The notes: a model not told the origin generated them from the sequence alone. A stretch of DNA of 64,000 nucleotides from Lysinibacillus sphaericus (GCF_001629735.1 NZ_CP015224.1:2790001-2854000); one strand, 5' to 3'. Shown: positions 27,298-35,785, counted from the first letter of the stretch. Numbers and translations: made by a program.

Positions 27298-28215
27298 ATG
27301 ACCAAAGTCATTGAAGCTGATAGGGGTATTAAAGTTTGGTGGCATTTAACACGTCCACATACTTTAACCGCTTCATTTGTTCCAGTATTCCTAGGAACAG
27401 CAATTGCACTAGCAATTGAAAAAGAAACAATTGATTTTGGACTATTTTTTGCTATGCTCATTGCAAGTATGCTTATTCAAGCAGCAACGAATATGTTCAA
27501 TGAATATTATGATTACAAATTAGGATTAGATAACGAGCATTCTGTCGGAATTGGCGGTACGATTGTCCGTCATGGTGTACAACCAAAAACGATCATGATG
27601 ATTGCGCTAAGCTTCTATGCTATTGCCATGCTACTTGGCATTTACATATGTGCCTCAACATCTTGGTGGTTAGCTGCTGTTGGACTAGTTTGTATGCTAA
27701 TTGGTTTCTTATATACAGGTGGTCCATACCCAATAGCCTATTCACCTTTTGGCGAAATAGTTTCTGGGGCAGTAATGGGAATGGGAATCGTTTTGATTGC
27801 TTTCTATATTCAAACGCTTACAGTAACACTTGATGCCGTTTTACTTTCCGTTCCAAGTATGATTTTAGTTGGTGCTATTATGCTATCCAATAATATTCGT
27901 GATATTGTTGGCGATACAGAAGGTGGACGCAAAACACTGGCTATTTTAGTAGGACGTGATAATGCAATCTCCGTGCTATCAGGATTTTTTATTGTATCCT
28001 ACCTATGGGTAATCGCCCTTGTTGCAATTGATGGCATTACTTTTTGGGCTTTGATTATTTTCTTAAGTATTCCTAAACCATTACGTGCCATTCAAATATT
28101 CAGAGATAAAAAAGAAGCCAAAGAAGTGATGCCTGCGATGAAATATACAGCGCAAACGAATACAATCTTCGGCTTCCTATTAGGAATTGGTTTATTAATT
28201 GATTATTTCTTTTAA
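27298..28215 (+). CDS. menA: 1,4-Dihydroxy-2-naphthoate polyprenyltransferase
   Basis: Integral membrane UbiA-family prenyltransferase that attaches the isoprenoid tail to DHNA. The first Asp-rich motif is NMFNEYYDYKLGLDNEHS and the second is NNIRDIVGDTEGGRKTLA. About eight or nine hydrophobic segments span the remaining 305 residues. The ribosome-binding site is AAGGAGAG. It is divergent from menF across about 250 bp, so late and early pathway genes share one control region. Confidence 0.96.
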   Translation: MTKVIEADRGIKVWWHLTRPHTLTASFVPVFLGTAIALAIEKETIDFGLFFAMLIASMLIQAATNMFNEYYDYKLGLDNEHSVGIGGTIVRHGVQPKTIMMIALSFYAIAMLLGIYICASTSWWLAAVGLVCMLIGFLYTGGPYPIAYSPFGEIVSGAVMGMGIVLIAFYIQTLTVTLDAVLLSVPSMILVGAIMLSNNIRDIVGDTEGGRKTLAILVGRDNAISVLSGFFIVSYLWVIALVAIDGITFWALIIFLSIPKPLRAIQIFRDKKEAKEVMPAMKYTAQTNTIFGFLLGIGLLIDYFF

Positions 28216-28251
28216 AAAGTGCGGCAGCCTTAACGGGTTGCTGCTTTTTTT
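28215..28251. terminator. Bidirectional terminator between menA and dipeptidase
   Basis: GCGGCAGCC and GGTTGCTGC pair (one G-U) around a 6-base loop, followed by a T run on the plus strand and an A/T-rich flank on the other. The minus-strand stem includes the last codons of the dipeptidase. Confidence 0.85.
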
Positions 28252-29159
28252 ACATAGCGTTTGAAATTCTGACTAGCGATTCCTTGTACTTCTTCTGCTG
28301 AAAAGCGAGTTCGTAATGCCTCTAATAAATTTTGAGCCTCTCCCGCATGAGCTAATCCTTTTACGGTCACACCTATGCCATCAAAATCTGATCCTAACCC
28401 TATATGCTCCACACCTACTAAGTGGGCTAAATGCTCCACATGATCAACCAATTGTTCCAGCGTTGCATCTTGTTCACTAATAAAGAGTGGAAAATAAACA
28501 ACATGGATATGCCCTCCATGTTTTACAAGAGCCTTCGCTTGTGCATCTGTTAAATTACGAGGATGATCACATAATGCTCGTGCATTACTATGACTAGCAA
28601 TAATATGCTTCGCTAATGGCAACACATCCCAAAAACTTTGTTCGTTTAGATGGGAGACGTCAATTATTATATCACGGTCATTTAATATTTGAATGACTTC
28701 TTTACCAAATGGCTTCAATCCAAGACTTGCCTCTTGCTCAGCTCCATGGGCAACAGCATTTTCTTCATTCCACGTTAAACCTACTAATTTGACGCCTGCA
28801 TCAAGTACAGCAGTTAGCTTTGTTAAATCTTCGCCAATAGCACCACAGCCTTCTAAGCTTAAGATAGCTCCTATTTCATGGGGAGCTAATAGCTCTAACT
28901 GTGCCCAATCTGTAATATGCACCATGCCCTCTGTTTGTAAAACATGAGTATGAAATGCTTCCATTTGACGTATGACTTCAAGAAATTGCTGATTTTGTGG
29001 GATTTCAGGGTCAATAAAGATGGCGAATACCTGTGCTTTTATTTGCCCTAATTGCAGTCTTTTATGATTGACATGCATACGTACATCCTCTGCAAAACTT
29101 GCCGCTTCAAGCGTTGTTAATTTCAACAGTGCATCACAATGTAAATCAATAATGTTCAT
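28230..29159 (-). CDS. Membrane dipeptidase (M19 family)
   Basis: Zinc dipeptidase of the renal dipeptidase family, 309 residues, no signal peptide visible. Metal ligands: IIDLHCDAL (HxD), LEGCGAIG (Glu), SHSNARAL (His) and the HIGLGSDFDG motif with VSHLNE. Bacterial members cleave dipeptides, some with D-residues, and often support sporulation or peptide recycling. It follows yteA on the same strand by 45 bp. Confidence 0.92.
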   Translation of the reverse strand: MNIIDLHCDALLKLTTLEAASFAEDVRMHVNHKRLQLGQIKAQVFAIFIDPEIPQNQQFLEVIRQMEAFHTHVLQTEGMVHITDWAQLELLAPHEIGAILSLEGCGAIGEDLTKLTAVLDAGVKLVGLTWNEENAVAHGAEQEASLGLKPFGKEVIQILNDRDIIIDVSHLNEQSFWDVLPLAKHIIASHSNARALCDHPRNLTDAQAKALVKHGGHIHVVYFPLFISEQDATLEQLVDHVEHLAHLVGVEHIGLGSDFDGIGVTVKGLAHAGEAQNLLEALRTRFSAEEVQGIASQNFKRYVKKAATR

Positions 29160-29204
29160 CTTCTCACCTCTACAGCTATTATACTGCTTTGGTAAGCAAA
29201 ATAC

Positions 29205-29657
29205 TTACTGACTTTTGTCCTGTGGTGTATCAGAAGAGCCAAATTCTTCAAGCTCAATAAAATCATCCGATCTTGGTGTTGAAGAGAGCACATCCTCTTC
29301 CACTGGTCGTAAATTATCCTCTTTCTTTTCCGCATGTTCGACACATGTCAAAGCCTGCGGCATAGCCTCTAAACGTCCAATTGGAATCTCTTTACCACAG
29401 ACAGCACATTTGCCATATGTTCCGTCTACCATTGCTTGAAGAGCTTCTTTTATTTCCTCTGCATTGTCACCACGATGCTCGTCAATAGCCATTTCTGTGA
29501 GCTGATCCGTTAAATCACTGGCATTATCAGCAGGATGATTATCATAATTAGATAGCTCTGTCGCTTGGGGACGCTCTGATTCATCTATTCGCTTTTCGAT
29601 TTCTTGTAATTCTTGCTCTAATTGCCTTTTTAATTTTTTCATAACTTGTTGATCCAA
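29205..29657 (-). CDS. yteA: YteA-type DksA/TraR zinc-finger protein
   Basis: A 150-residue protein of the YteA family linked with sporulation in bacilli. The N-terminal coiled coil (LKRQLEQELQEIEKRIDESE) is followed by NHPADNASDL and a DksA-like finger GTYGKCAVCG...LTCVEH, in which the last ligand is His rather than Cys. The start is TTG, 8 bases after AAGGAGG. In B. subtilis the yteA gene is also near men genes. RNA polymerase binding is inferred from the family only. Confidence 0.88.
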   Translation of the reverse strand: MDQQVMKKLKRQLEQELQEIEKRIDESERPQATELSNYDNHPADNASDLTDQLTEMAIDEHRGDNAEEIKEALQAMVDGTYGKCAVCGKEIPIGRLEAMPQALTCVEHAEKKEDNLRPVEEDVLSSTPRSDDFIELEEFGSSDTPQDKSQ

Positions 29658-29742
29658 AAAAATCTCCTCCTTATGCTTTCATTTTTTCCTAATTTATTAT
29701 TTCTAAAACATCAGCATAAGGAAGGTTTATTTATTTATATTT

Positions 29743-30504
29743 TTATTTATTCGTATACGCTACGATTGCATCATGTAAATACTGCGCAGCTCCCACTACA
29801 CTACGCTCGTCGTAATAAGCGGTGAACCGTTCATCCGCAATATACATTTGAGCGAGTCCTACATGTGCCTCTTTAGAATATTCTTTCCATGTAAAGCTCA
29901 GCCATCGTTTATGGAGCTCCGCAACTTCCATCGCAATTTCATTTGTTGCGCCTCCCCCCCCTATTGCTTCTGTTAAACGCTCAAACATTTGCTGCTCCAA
30001 TTGCTGCATTGCCTGAAACTGTTCCTCTGTCATATTCATAAGCTTAGCATTCGAAGCATCTACTGTTTTGTCTCCATATTTGGCACGGATTTCTTGACCA
30101 TACTTATTTTCGTTATCCTCAACTAACTTTTCTTTAAATCCATTAAATTTTTCTTCATTTGACATAGGTTTTTCCCCCTCAATTGATAGTATCGTTTTTT
30201 CTACCGTCTGTAAGATCGTCTCAAGCTGTTCTTTTCGTTTAAGCAGAGCAGCTCTATGTGACTTTAGCGCCTTGAAATGTTGAAAATGAGGAGCTTGAAT
30301 AATATCCTGAATAGTTGCTAGCTTCATATCCAACGCTCGGTAAAATAAAATCTGCTGTAGCAGATCAACTTCCACTTGACCGTAAAATCGATAACCTGCC
30401 TCATTGGTTCTTGCTGGCTTCAGTAGTCCAATTTCATCGTAATAGCGCAGAGTTCTCGTACTTACCCCAGACAATTGGGCAAGCTCTTGAATTGTATATT
30501 CCAT
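29743..30504 (-). CDS. MerR/TipAL-type regulator with TipAS domain
   Basis: Transcription activator-like protein of 253 residues. The N-terminal MerR winged helix (YTIQELAQLSGVSTRTLRYYDEIGLL) is followed by a coiled-coil helix (residues about 75-110) and a C-terminal TipAS-like antibiotic/peptide-recognition domain (KERW-type stretch LHKRWLSFTWKEYS, then VGLAQMYIADERF). Similar proteins such as Mta or TipAL sense drugs or thiopeptides and turn on efflux genes. No efflux gene is adjacent. A good GGAGGTG precedes the ATG. Confidence 0.9.
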   Translation of the reverse strand: MEYTIQELAQLSGVSTRTLRYYDEIGLLKPARTNEAGYRFYGQVEVDLLQQILFYRALDMKLATIQDIIQAPHFQHFKALKSHRAALLKRKEQLETILQTVEKTILSIEGEKPMSNEEKFNGFKEKLVEDNENKYGQEIRAKYGDKTVDASNAKLMNMTEEQFQAMQQLEQQMFERLTEAIGGGGATNEIAMEVAELHKRWLSFTWKEYSKEAHVGLAQMYIADERFTAYYDERSVVGAAQYLHDAIVAYTNK

Positions 30505-30682
30505 GTTTTCACCTCCATTAATGCTACTGTAAACTTTGACGCAACGTTAAGGTCAATAGGCAAATTAAAATTATTTCCCCCCCCTAAAATCATCCTCTCC
30601 ATTCATACAATTCCATAACTACCTATAAATCTATAATTTTTAACCGATACAAATAGTAAATATTTCACAGGAGGGTAATAGG

Positions 30683-31996
30683 ATGAAATGTCCGAATTGT
30701 CAGCATGAAAATCTAAATGACAGTAAATTTTGCTCAGGTTGTGGTACTAAATTGACTAATTCATCATCAAAACAAGGTGTCCCAGCATGGGCCATTATTG
30801 TATTGTCCGTCTGTTTCATTGCAATTGGTGGGCTAGGCTATGCGTACTGGGACTTTTTCTCAAATAAAAATTCAGCCACTTACTCAGAAATAAACGGCAA
30901 TCAGAATTTAGAGACACAGATACAACAAGTTTCCTCTGAGGAACTGACGAAAAAGCAAGAGGCTCATGCACAGCAGGTTGATCGCGTTACTCTTATAAAG
31001 GAAATTCAGCAAAAGGTATTCACCATCCTAACGAACAATGCGCAAGGTTCAGGCTTCCTCTATAAAAAAGGAGGGTATGTTATTACTAATGCGCATGTTG
31101 TGCAAGGTGCAGTCGAAGTAATGGTTCGTAACTCTGTGGGTCAAGAATCACCTGGTACTGTAGTCGGTATATCTAATCGTTATGATATAGCTTTAATACA
31201 TGTTCCTAACTATCAAGACAAACCCCCATTAGGAATTGAAACAACAGAATCACCTATTGGCTTAGAGGTCATTGCTTTCGGAAGTCCACAAGGCTTTGAA
31301 AATTCAGCTTCCATTGGCTATATAACAGGTAATAAACGTGATATGAAACTTGAAAATTTTATATACAAACAAATATATCAGGTCGATGCTCAAATTGATA
31401 AAGGTAGTAGTGGGGGGCCATTGGTGGATGTTAATACAGGAAATGTAATTGGCATTAACTCACTACTTTACACAACCGAAACAAGTACACACTTCGCCTT
31501 CTCTATCCCTCTTTACAGTATGGTAGATCAATTTGATGGTTGGATTGCTCAGCCTCTTTCTGCAAATGAGGTTCTTTCTGTTGCTAATCTATACGAAAAT
31601 AATCAACAACCTGTTAGTAAATCAGATATTACTAATGAAACGGACAATTTGTTAGCAGGTCAATTCGTACAAGCATTCCGCCTATACTATGAAATGGCTC
31701 TTAATGAGGGGGATTTTTATTGGATTGCCGATATGCTTGCGCCTAGTAGTTCTGCTTATAAAGAACTAGAAAAATATATTAATGAGATTGCGTATCAAGG
31801 CAACTACTTCTATTTTACAAACAATGAAGTACTTGATGTACAATATTCGAACGGCCAATACTATGTGGATATGAATGAAACCTTTGATTTCTATGATGCC
31901 CAAGGTAATTATCAATTTTACGATCGGTATAAGACGTATACTGTGATCACAGATGAATACGGTGCTTATAAAATTGCCACTATTAAAATTCACTAA
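30683..31996 (+). CDS. Zinc-ribbon membrane HtrA-like protease with TcaA-like C-terminus
   Basis: A mosaic membrane protein of 437 residues. Residues 1-26 form a zinc ribbon (CPNC...CSGCG). A membrane segment lies at about 35-57. A trypsin-like (S1C/HtrA) domain follows with triad His138 (TNAHVV), Asp168 (RYDIALI) and Ser243 (GSSGGPL). The last 120 residues resemble the NTF2-like domain of TcaA-type proteins. No PDZ domain is seen. With the ribbon in the cytoplasm and the protease outside, it could pass an envelope signal inward. The substrate is unknown. Confidence 0.85.
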   Translation: MKCPNCQHENLNDSKFCSGCGTKLTNSSSKQGVPAWAIIVLSVCFIAIGGLGYAYWDFFSNKNSATYSEINGNQNLETQIQQVSSEELTKKQEAHAQQVDRVTLIKEIQQKVFTILTNNAQGSGFLYKKGGYVITNAHVVQGAVEVMVRNSVGQESPGTVVGISNRYDIALIHVPNYQDKPPLGIETTESPIGLEVIAFGSPQGFENSASIGYITGNKRDMKLENFIYKQIYQVDAQIDKGSSGGPLVDVNTGNVIGINSLLYTTETSTHFAFSIPLYSMVDQFDGWIAQPLSANEVLSVANLYENNQQPVSKSDITNETDNLLAGQFVQAFRLYYEMALNEGDFYWIADMLAPSSSAYKELEKYINEIAYQGNYFYFTNNEVLDVQYSNGQYYVDMNETFDFYDAQGNYQFYDRYKTYTVITDEYGAYKIATIKIH

Positions 31997-32016
31997 TATC
32001 ATCTTTTTTTACAATG

Positions 32017-32049
32017 AAAGCCATCGAGAGTGAACTTCTCGATGGCTTT
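32017..32049. terminator. Hairpin between convergent genes
   Basis: AAAGCCATCGAGA pairs perfectly with TCTCGATGGCTTT across a 7-base loop between two convergent genes. The T run is poor, so efficiency is uncertain. Confidence 0.7.
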
Positions 32050-32060
32050 CGTCTAAATTA

Positions 32061-33269
32061 CTATTGATATTTTCCATGCCACACTATTTGTCGATAATTT
32101 TCTTTATCCGTGTCACCCTCTGTATTAATTAATAATACTCTCGAAGCGCTATTTAACTGTAACGTATCTTTTAATTGTCTATAACGATTATTTGTCATGA
32201 TTTCATAAAAACAACCAAATGGAGCTGCTCCCGATTCTCCTGCTACAATGCGTGTATCTGTGTTCAATGGATTACCAAGGATACGCATTCCTGTTGCTGC
32301 TACTTCTTCCCCGCAACTAATGCTTACTTTCGTATAGGCATTTAACAGTTGCCATGCCTGAGGATTCGGTTCGCCGCACGCAAGCCCTGCCATTATCGTT
32401 TGCATGTCGCCACCAACAGTTATAAATTCATTGGTTCCTGCTTTAAAGCTTTCATAATAACAATTAGCTACATGTGGCTCTACTAAAACAATAGTAATTT
32501 CATGCTCATAGTATTGTCTTAAAAAGGCAACGACTGCTGCTGCAAAAGACCCTACTCCGGCTTGTAAAAACACATGGGTTGGAGCTTGTTCTATCTCTTC
32601 AACAACCTCTTGTATTAGAGTTGTATAGCCCTGCATAATCCATAATGGGATTTCCTCATAGCCATCCCACATTGTATCCTGAATTAAAACCCAACCATGT
32701 TCTTTAGCAAGGTGTGAAGTATAACGAACCGTATCATCATAATTCATTGCCGTAATTTCAGCATGGGCTCCCTCATTTATAATGTTTTGTAATCGTTCCT
32801 TGGCGCTACCAGCAGGCATATAGATTCGTGCTTGAAAACCTAGCTCTCGAGCTGCCCAAGCTACCCCACGACCATGGTTCCCATCTGTTGTTGAAATAAA
32901 GGTTAACTCTCCCAACTGATCTTTTATTTTGGATGACTTTAATTGTTCAAATGAAAGATCTTCAATATCTTTATTGAGCAGATTGGCAACATATTGTGCG
33001 ATAGCATAAACGCCTCCTAGTACTTTAAAGGCATTCAAACCAAATCGAAACGATTCATCTTTTATCCAGATTTTTTCTACATCTAAATAAGAAGCTAATG
33101 ATGCTAAATGATGGAGTGGTGTCTTTTCAAACTTCTCATATGTACGTTGGAATTGACTAACTTTCTTTACTTGTTCAAGTGTAAAATTCGAAAGTAAGGC
33201 TGTTATTTGTCCGTCATTATCTTGGCCTACATCATGTTGATTAGGAATCCATTTTAATTTTTCTCTCAT
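32061..33269 (-). CDS. dpaL: Diaminopropionate ammonia-lyase
   Basis: PLP-dependent fold-type II enzyme that splits 2,3-diaminopropionate into pyruvate and ammonia. The PLP lysine lies in GLNAFKVLGG near residue 78, followed by STTDGNHGRGVAWAARELG and the phosphate-binding glycine-rich segment AGVGSFAAAVVAFLR. GESGAAPFG appears near the C-terminus. The 402-residue length fits YgeX/DpaL. It is a single gene. It fits the general amino-acid-degrading character of the window. Confidence 0.92.
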   Translation of the reverse strand: MREKLKWIPNQHDVGQDNDGQITALLSNFTLEQVKKVSQFQRTYEKFEKTPLHHLASLASYLDVEKIWIKDESFRFGLNAFKVLGGVYAIAQYVANLLNKDIEDLSFEQLKSSKIKDQLGELTFISTTDGNHGRGVAWAARELGFQARIYMPAGSAKERLQNIINEGAHAEITAMNYDDTVRYTSHLAKEHGWVLIQDTMWDGYEEIPLWIMQGYTTLIQEVVEEIEQAPTHVFLQAGVGSFAAAVVAFLRQYYEHEITIVLVEPHVANCYYESFKAGTNEFITVGGDMQTIMAGLACGEPNPQAWQLLNAYTKVSISCGEEVAATGMRILGNPLNTDTRIVAGESGAAPFGCFYEIMTNNRYRQLKDTLQLNSASRVLLINTEGDTDKENYRQIVWHGKYQ

Positions 33270-33345
33270 ATCTCTCCCCCTCTCTCCACATCTTAGTCTA
33301 TCTCTCTAAAAAATACAAAATGCTCTTACTATCTAACGTAGGAAA

Positions 33346-33386
33346 TAAAAAAACTATACACTCACCTTATTTCCATGAATGTATAG
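33346..33386 (-). terminator. Terminator downstream of the SBP pseudogene
   Basis: On the minus strand GCTATACATTC pairs with GTGTATAGT and is followed by seven T. Confidence 0.7.
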
Positions 33387-33398
33387 CTTATCCATTAA

Positions 33399-33668
33399 TT
33401 ATTTCGCAAAGATTTCTTCTACTTGATCTAGCATAATAGCAGCAGCTAAAATTCCTCCAGCTGTACTCCAAATGACATCATCTACTTTATGTGCATTGCC
33501 TTTTTGTACAGCAGAAAGGTTTTTCCAAAGAGGATCTCTGTCCACTCTTGTTCAGTTGCTAATGCTGAATCATCACCTATTGGCATGTATGTGAAGAAGA
33601 AAATAACATTCCCATCCATTTGGGGGATTACTTCTTTCCCTACCTCTACTGCTAAGTTTTCTAGCTTT
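33399..33668 (-). pseudogene. Truncated, frameshifted solute-binding protein (iron-siderophore type)
   Basis: The minus strand encodes a C-terminal fragment of an ABC substrate-binding protein of the Fe-siderophore/cobalamin type, readable only by changing frame once. One frame gives LENLAVEVGKEVI...GNVIFFFTYMP...EQEWT, and the next gives DPLWKNLSAVQKG then HKVDDVIWSTAGG and ends DQVEEIFAK before a stop. The frame break is near 33530. The N-terminal two thirds are missing: homology stops where the tRNA-array unit begins. It is therefore a relic cut off at the array junction. Confidence 0.75.
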
Positions 33669-33677
33669 TCAGTTCAT

Positions 33678-33715
33678 AAAAAAAGTGCAGTAGATGTAAA
33701 TTCATCTACTGCACT
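33678..33715 (-). terminator. Terminator of tRNA array copy 1
   Basis: On the minus strand AGTGCAGTAGATG and its perfect complement form a 13-bp stem followed by seven T, just after tRNA-Glu. Confidence 0.9.
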
Positions 33716-33720
33716 TAGTA

Positions 33721-33792
33721 TGACCCGTACGGGATTCGAACCCGTGTTACCGCCGTGAAAGGGCGGTGTCTTAACCACTTGACCAACGGGCC
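33721..33792 (-). tRNA. tRNA-Glu(TTC), copy 1
   Basis: Full cloverleaf on the minus strand with anticodon loop CTTTCAC. The 3' CCA is not encoded. Last tRNA of array 1. Confidence 0.96.
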
Positions 33793-33794
33793 GA

Positions 33795-33885
33795 TGGCGG
33801 AGAAGGAGGGATTTGAACCCTCGCGCCGGTTACCCGACCTACACCCTTAGCAGGGGCGCCTCTTCAGCCTCTTGAGTACTTCCCC
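33795..33885 (-). tRNA. tRNA-Ser(GCT), copy 1
   Basis: Class II tRNA with long variable arm; anticodon loop CTGCTAA; CCA encoded. Confidence 0.96.
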
Positions 33886-33893
33886 ATAAAAAA

Positions 33894-33970
33894 TGGCTCC
33901 GAAGGCAGGACTCGAACCTGCGACAACCTGATTAACAGTCAGGTGCTACTACCAACTGAGCTACTTCGGA
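33894..33970 (-). tRNA. tRNA-Asn(GTT), copy 1
   Basis: Cloverleaf with anticodon loop CTGTTAA; CCA encoded. Confidence 0.96.
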
Positions 33971-33974
33971 ATAT

Positions 33975-34051
<77 letters not shown>

Positions 34052-34052
34052 T

Positions 34053-34126
34053 TGGAGCGGGTGATGGGAATCGAACCCACGACATCAGCTTGGAAGGCTG
34101 AGGTTTTACCATTAAACTACACCCGC
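34053..34126 (-). tRNA. tRNA-Gly(TCC), copy 1
   Basis: Anticodon loop CTTCCAA; CCA encoded; T stem TGGG/CCCA (TGAG/CTCA in copy 2). Confidence 0.96.
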
Positions 34127-34131
34127 ATAAA

Positions 34132-34208
34132 TGGTGGGTCAGGACGGAATCGAACCGCCGACACTTAGAGCTTCAATCTAATGCTCTACCAACTGAGCTA
34201 CTGACCCA
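34132..34208 (-). tRNA. tRNA-Phe(GAA), copy 1
   Basis: Anticodon loop TTGAAGC; CCA encoded. Confidence 0.96.
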
Positions 34209-34263
34209 TTTCGTCCATGCTAAGCTTGCTCACTCTTTGCTTATCACGTCTATCAATAAATAA

Positions 34264-34339
34264 TGGCGGTCCCGACCGGGATCGAACCGGCGATCTCCTG
34301 CGTGACAGGCAGGCATGTTAACCGCTACACCACGGGACC
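34264..34339 (-). tRNA. tRNA-Asp(GTC), copy 1
   Basis: Anticodon loop CTGTCAC; CCA encoded. A 55-base spacer separates it from tRNA-Phe, where B. subtilis trnB has no such gap as far as I recall. Confidence 0.96.
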
Positions 34340-34342
34340 ATT

Positions 34343-34417
<75 letters not shown>

Positions 34418-34468
34418 ATAATCATATTGTCTTTTCGAGTTTTTAAAGCACCATTCATTCATAGAAAC

Positions 34469-34561
34469 TGGAGGAGGTAGAGGGATTCGAACCCCCGCGC
34501 GGTGTTACCCGCCTGTCGGTTTTCAAGACCGATCCCTTCAGCCAGACTTGGGTATACCTCC
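34469..34561 (-). tRNA. tRNA-Ser(TGA), copy 1
   Basis: Class II tRNA with long variable arm; anticodon loop CTTGAAA; CCA encoded. Confidence 0.96.
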
Positions 34562-34576
34562 GTAACAATATATAAA

Positions 34577-34653
34577 TGGTGGACCTTGCAGGACTCGAAC
34601 CTGCGACCGGACGGTTATGAGCCGTCTGCTCTAACCAACTGAGCTAAAGGTCC
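34577..34653 (-). tRNA. tRNA-Ile2(CAT), lysidine type, copy 1
   Basis: Anticodon CAT, but the acceptor GGACCTT gives C4-G69 and C5-G68, the TilS identity pairs, and the gene has the trnB position of the lysidine-modified isoleucine tRNA. Reading as elongator Met is the alternative. CCA encoded. Confidence 0.8.
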
Positions 34654-34660
34654 TTTAAGA

Positions 34661-34734
34661 TGGCGGCAGAGGGGATCGAACCCCCGACCTTACGGGTATG
34701 AACCGTACGCTCTAGCCAGCTGAGCTACGCCGCC
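34661..34734 (-). tRNA. Elongator tRNA-Met(CAT), copy 1
   Basis: Anticodon loop TTCATAC, acceptor GGCGGCG paired to TGCCGCC. The 3' CCA is not encoded. Confidence 0.92.
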
Positions 34735-34761
34735 AGGATCTTTATACTGGTTATTTTACTA

Positions 34762-34837
34762 TGGTGGAGCCTAGCGGGATCGAACCGCTGACCTCCTGCG
34801 TGCAAGGCAGGCGCTCTCCCAGCTGAGCTAAGGCCCC
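34762..34837 (-). tRNA. tRNA-Ala(TGC), copy 1
   Basis: Anticodon loop CTTGCAC; CCA encoded. Confidence 0.96.
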
Positions 34838-34854
34838 ATAATATTTTTTGGAAA

Positions 34855-34931
34855 TGGTCGGGAAGACAGGATTCGAACCTGCGACCCCTTGGTCCCAAAC
34901 CAAGTGCTCTACCAAGCTGAGCTACTTCCCG
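34855..34931 (-). tRNA. tRNA-Pro(TGG), copy 1
   Basis: Anticodon loop TTTGGGA; CCA encoded. Confidence 0.96.
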
Positions 34932-34940
34932 TTGTTCTTA

Positions 34941-35017
<77 letters not shown>

Positions 35018-35025
35018 ATATAAAA

Positions 35026-35115
35026 TGGTGCCGAGGACCGGAATCGAACCGGTACGGTAGTCACCTACCGCAGGATTTTAAGTCCTGTGCGTCTGCCAGT
35101 TCCGCCACCCCGGCA
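35026..35115 (-). tRNA. tRNA-Leu(TAA), copy 1
   Basis: Class II tRNA; anticodon loop CTTAAAA; CCA encoded. Confidence 0.96.
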
Positions 35116-35119
35116 CATT

Positions 35120-35194
35120 TGGAGCGGAAGACGAGGTTCGAACTCGCGACCCCCACCTTGGCAAGGTGGTGTTCTACCACTGAACTACTTCCGC
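35120..35194 (-). tRNA. tRNA-Gly(GCC), copy 1
   Basis: Anticodon loop TTGCCAA; CCA encoded. Confidence 0.96.
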
Positions 35195-35230
35195 ATGTGC
35201 ATAAGTTTTTTTATCTGGCATATAGAAAAA

Positions 35231-35315
35231 TGGTGCGGGTGAAGGGAGTCGAACCCCCACGCCTTGCGGCGCTAGATCCTAAGTCTAGTGCGTCTGCCAA
35301 TTCCGCCACACCCGC
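35231..35315 (-). tRNA. tRNA-Leu(TAG), copy 1
   Basis: Class II tRNA; anticodon loop CTTAGGA; CCA encoded. Confidence 0.96.
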
Positions 35316-35336
35316 TTAATATGGTTGGTACTTAAA

Positions 35337-35412
35337 TGGTGAGCCATGAAGGACTCGAACCTTCGACCCTCTGATTAAAAGTCAGATGCTCTACCAACTG
35401 AGCTAATGGCTC
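35337..35412 (-). tRNA. tRNA-Lys(TTT), copy 1
   Basis: Anticodon loop CTTTTAA; CCA encoded. Confidence 0.96.
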
Positions 35413-35418
35413 AAAAAA

Positions 35419-35494
<76 letters not shown>

Positions 35495-35497
35495 GAA

Positions 35498-35573
35498 TGG
35501 TGGAGGATGACGGGCTCGAACCGCCGACCCTCTGCTTGTAAGGCAGATGCTCTCCCAGCTGAGCTAATCCTCC
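35498..35573 (-). tRNA. tRNA-Val(TAC), copy 1
   Basis: Anticodon loop CTTACAA; CCA encoded. First tRNA after 5S. Confidence 0.96.
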
Positions 35574-35583
35574 TGGGTATTAT

Positions 35584-35700
35584 GCCTAGCGACGTCCTAC
35601 TCTCACAGGGGGAAGCCCCCAACTACCATCGGCGCTAAAGAGCTTAACTTCCGTGTTCGGTATGGGAACGGGTGTGACCTCTTTGCCATCATCACTAGAC
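35584..35700 (-). rRNA. rrf: 5S ribosomal RNA, copy 1
   Basis: About 117 bases, closed by the stem CTAGTGA/TCGCTAG and containing the conserved CACACCCGTTCCCAT...GAACACGGAAGTTAAG core. Unlike copy 2, no 23S gene precedes it: upstream lies a promoter and then the nadS-type gene. Confidence 0.95.
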
Positions 35701-35756
35701 TGTTTTATTATGTATCTTGTTTTGAAGTTGTTTACCTGTCCTTCAAGACAAGAATT

Positions 35757-35785
35757 ATTGTATAACGTTTTCTCATATTGTGCAA
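35757..35785 (-). promoter_or_regulatory. Sigma-A-like promoter of the stand-alone 5S-tRNA array
   Basis: On the minus strand TTGCAC (35780-35785), a 17-base spacer and TACAAT (35757-35762). The predicted transcript starts about 50 bases before 5S. The remaining sequence to 35947 is A/T-rich and holds no gene I can see. Confidence 0.6.

Noticed and set aside
33489..33758. 89-codon plus-strand frame
   Set aside because: It is antisense to the binding-protein pseudogene and runs into the tRNA-Glu region.
35119..35319. 66-codon open frame
   Set aside because: It covers tRNA-Gly(GCC) and tRNA-Leu(TAG) in antisense.
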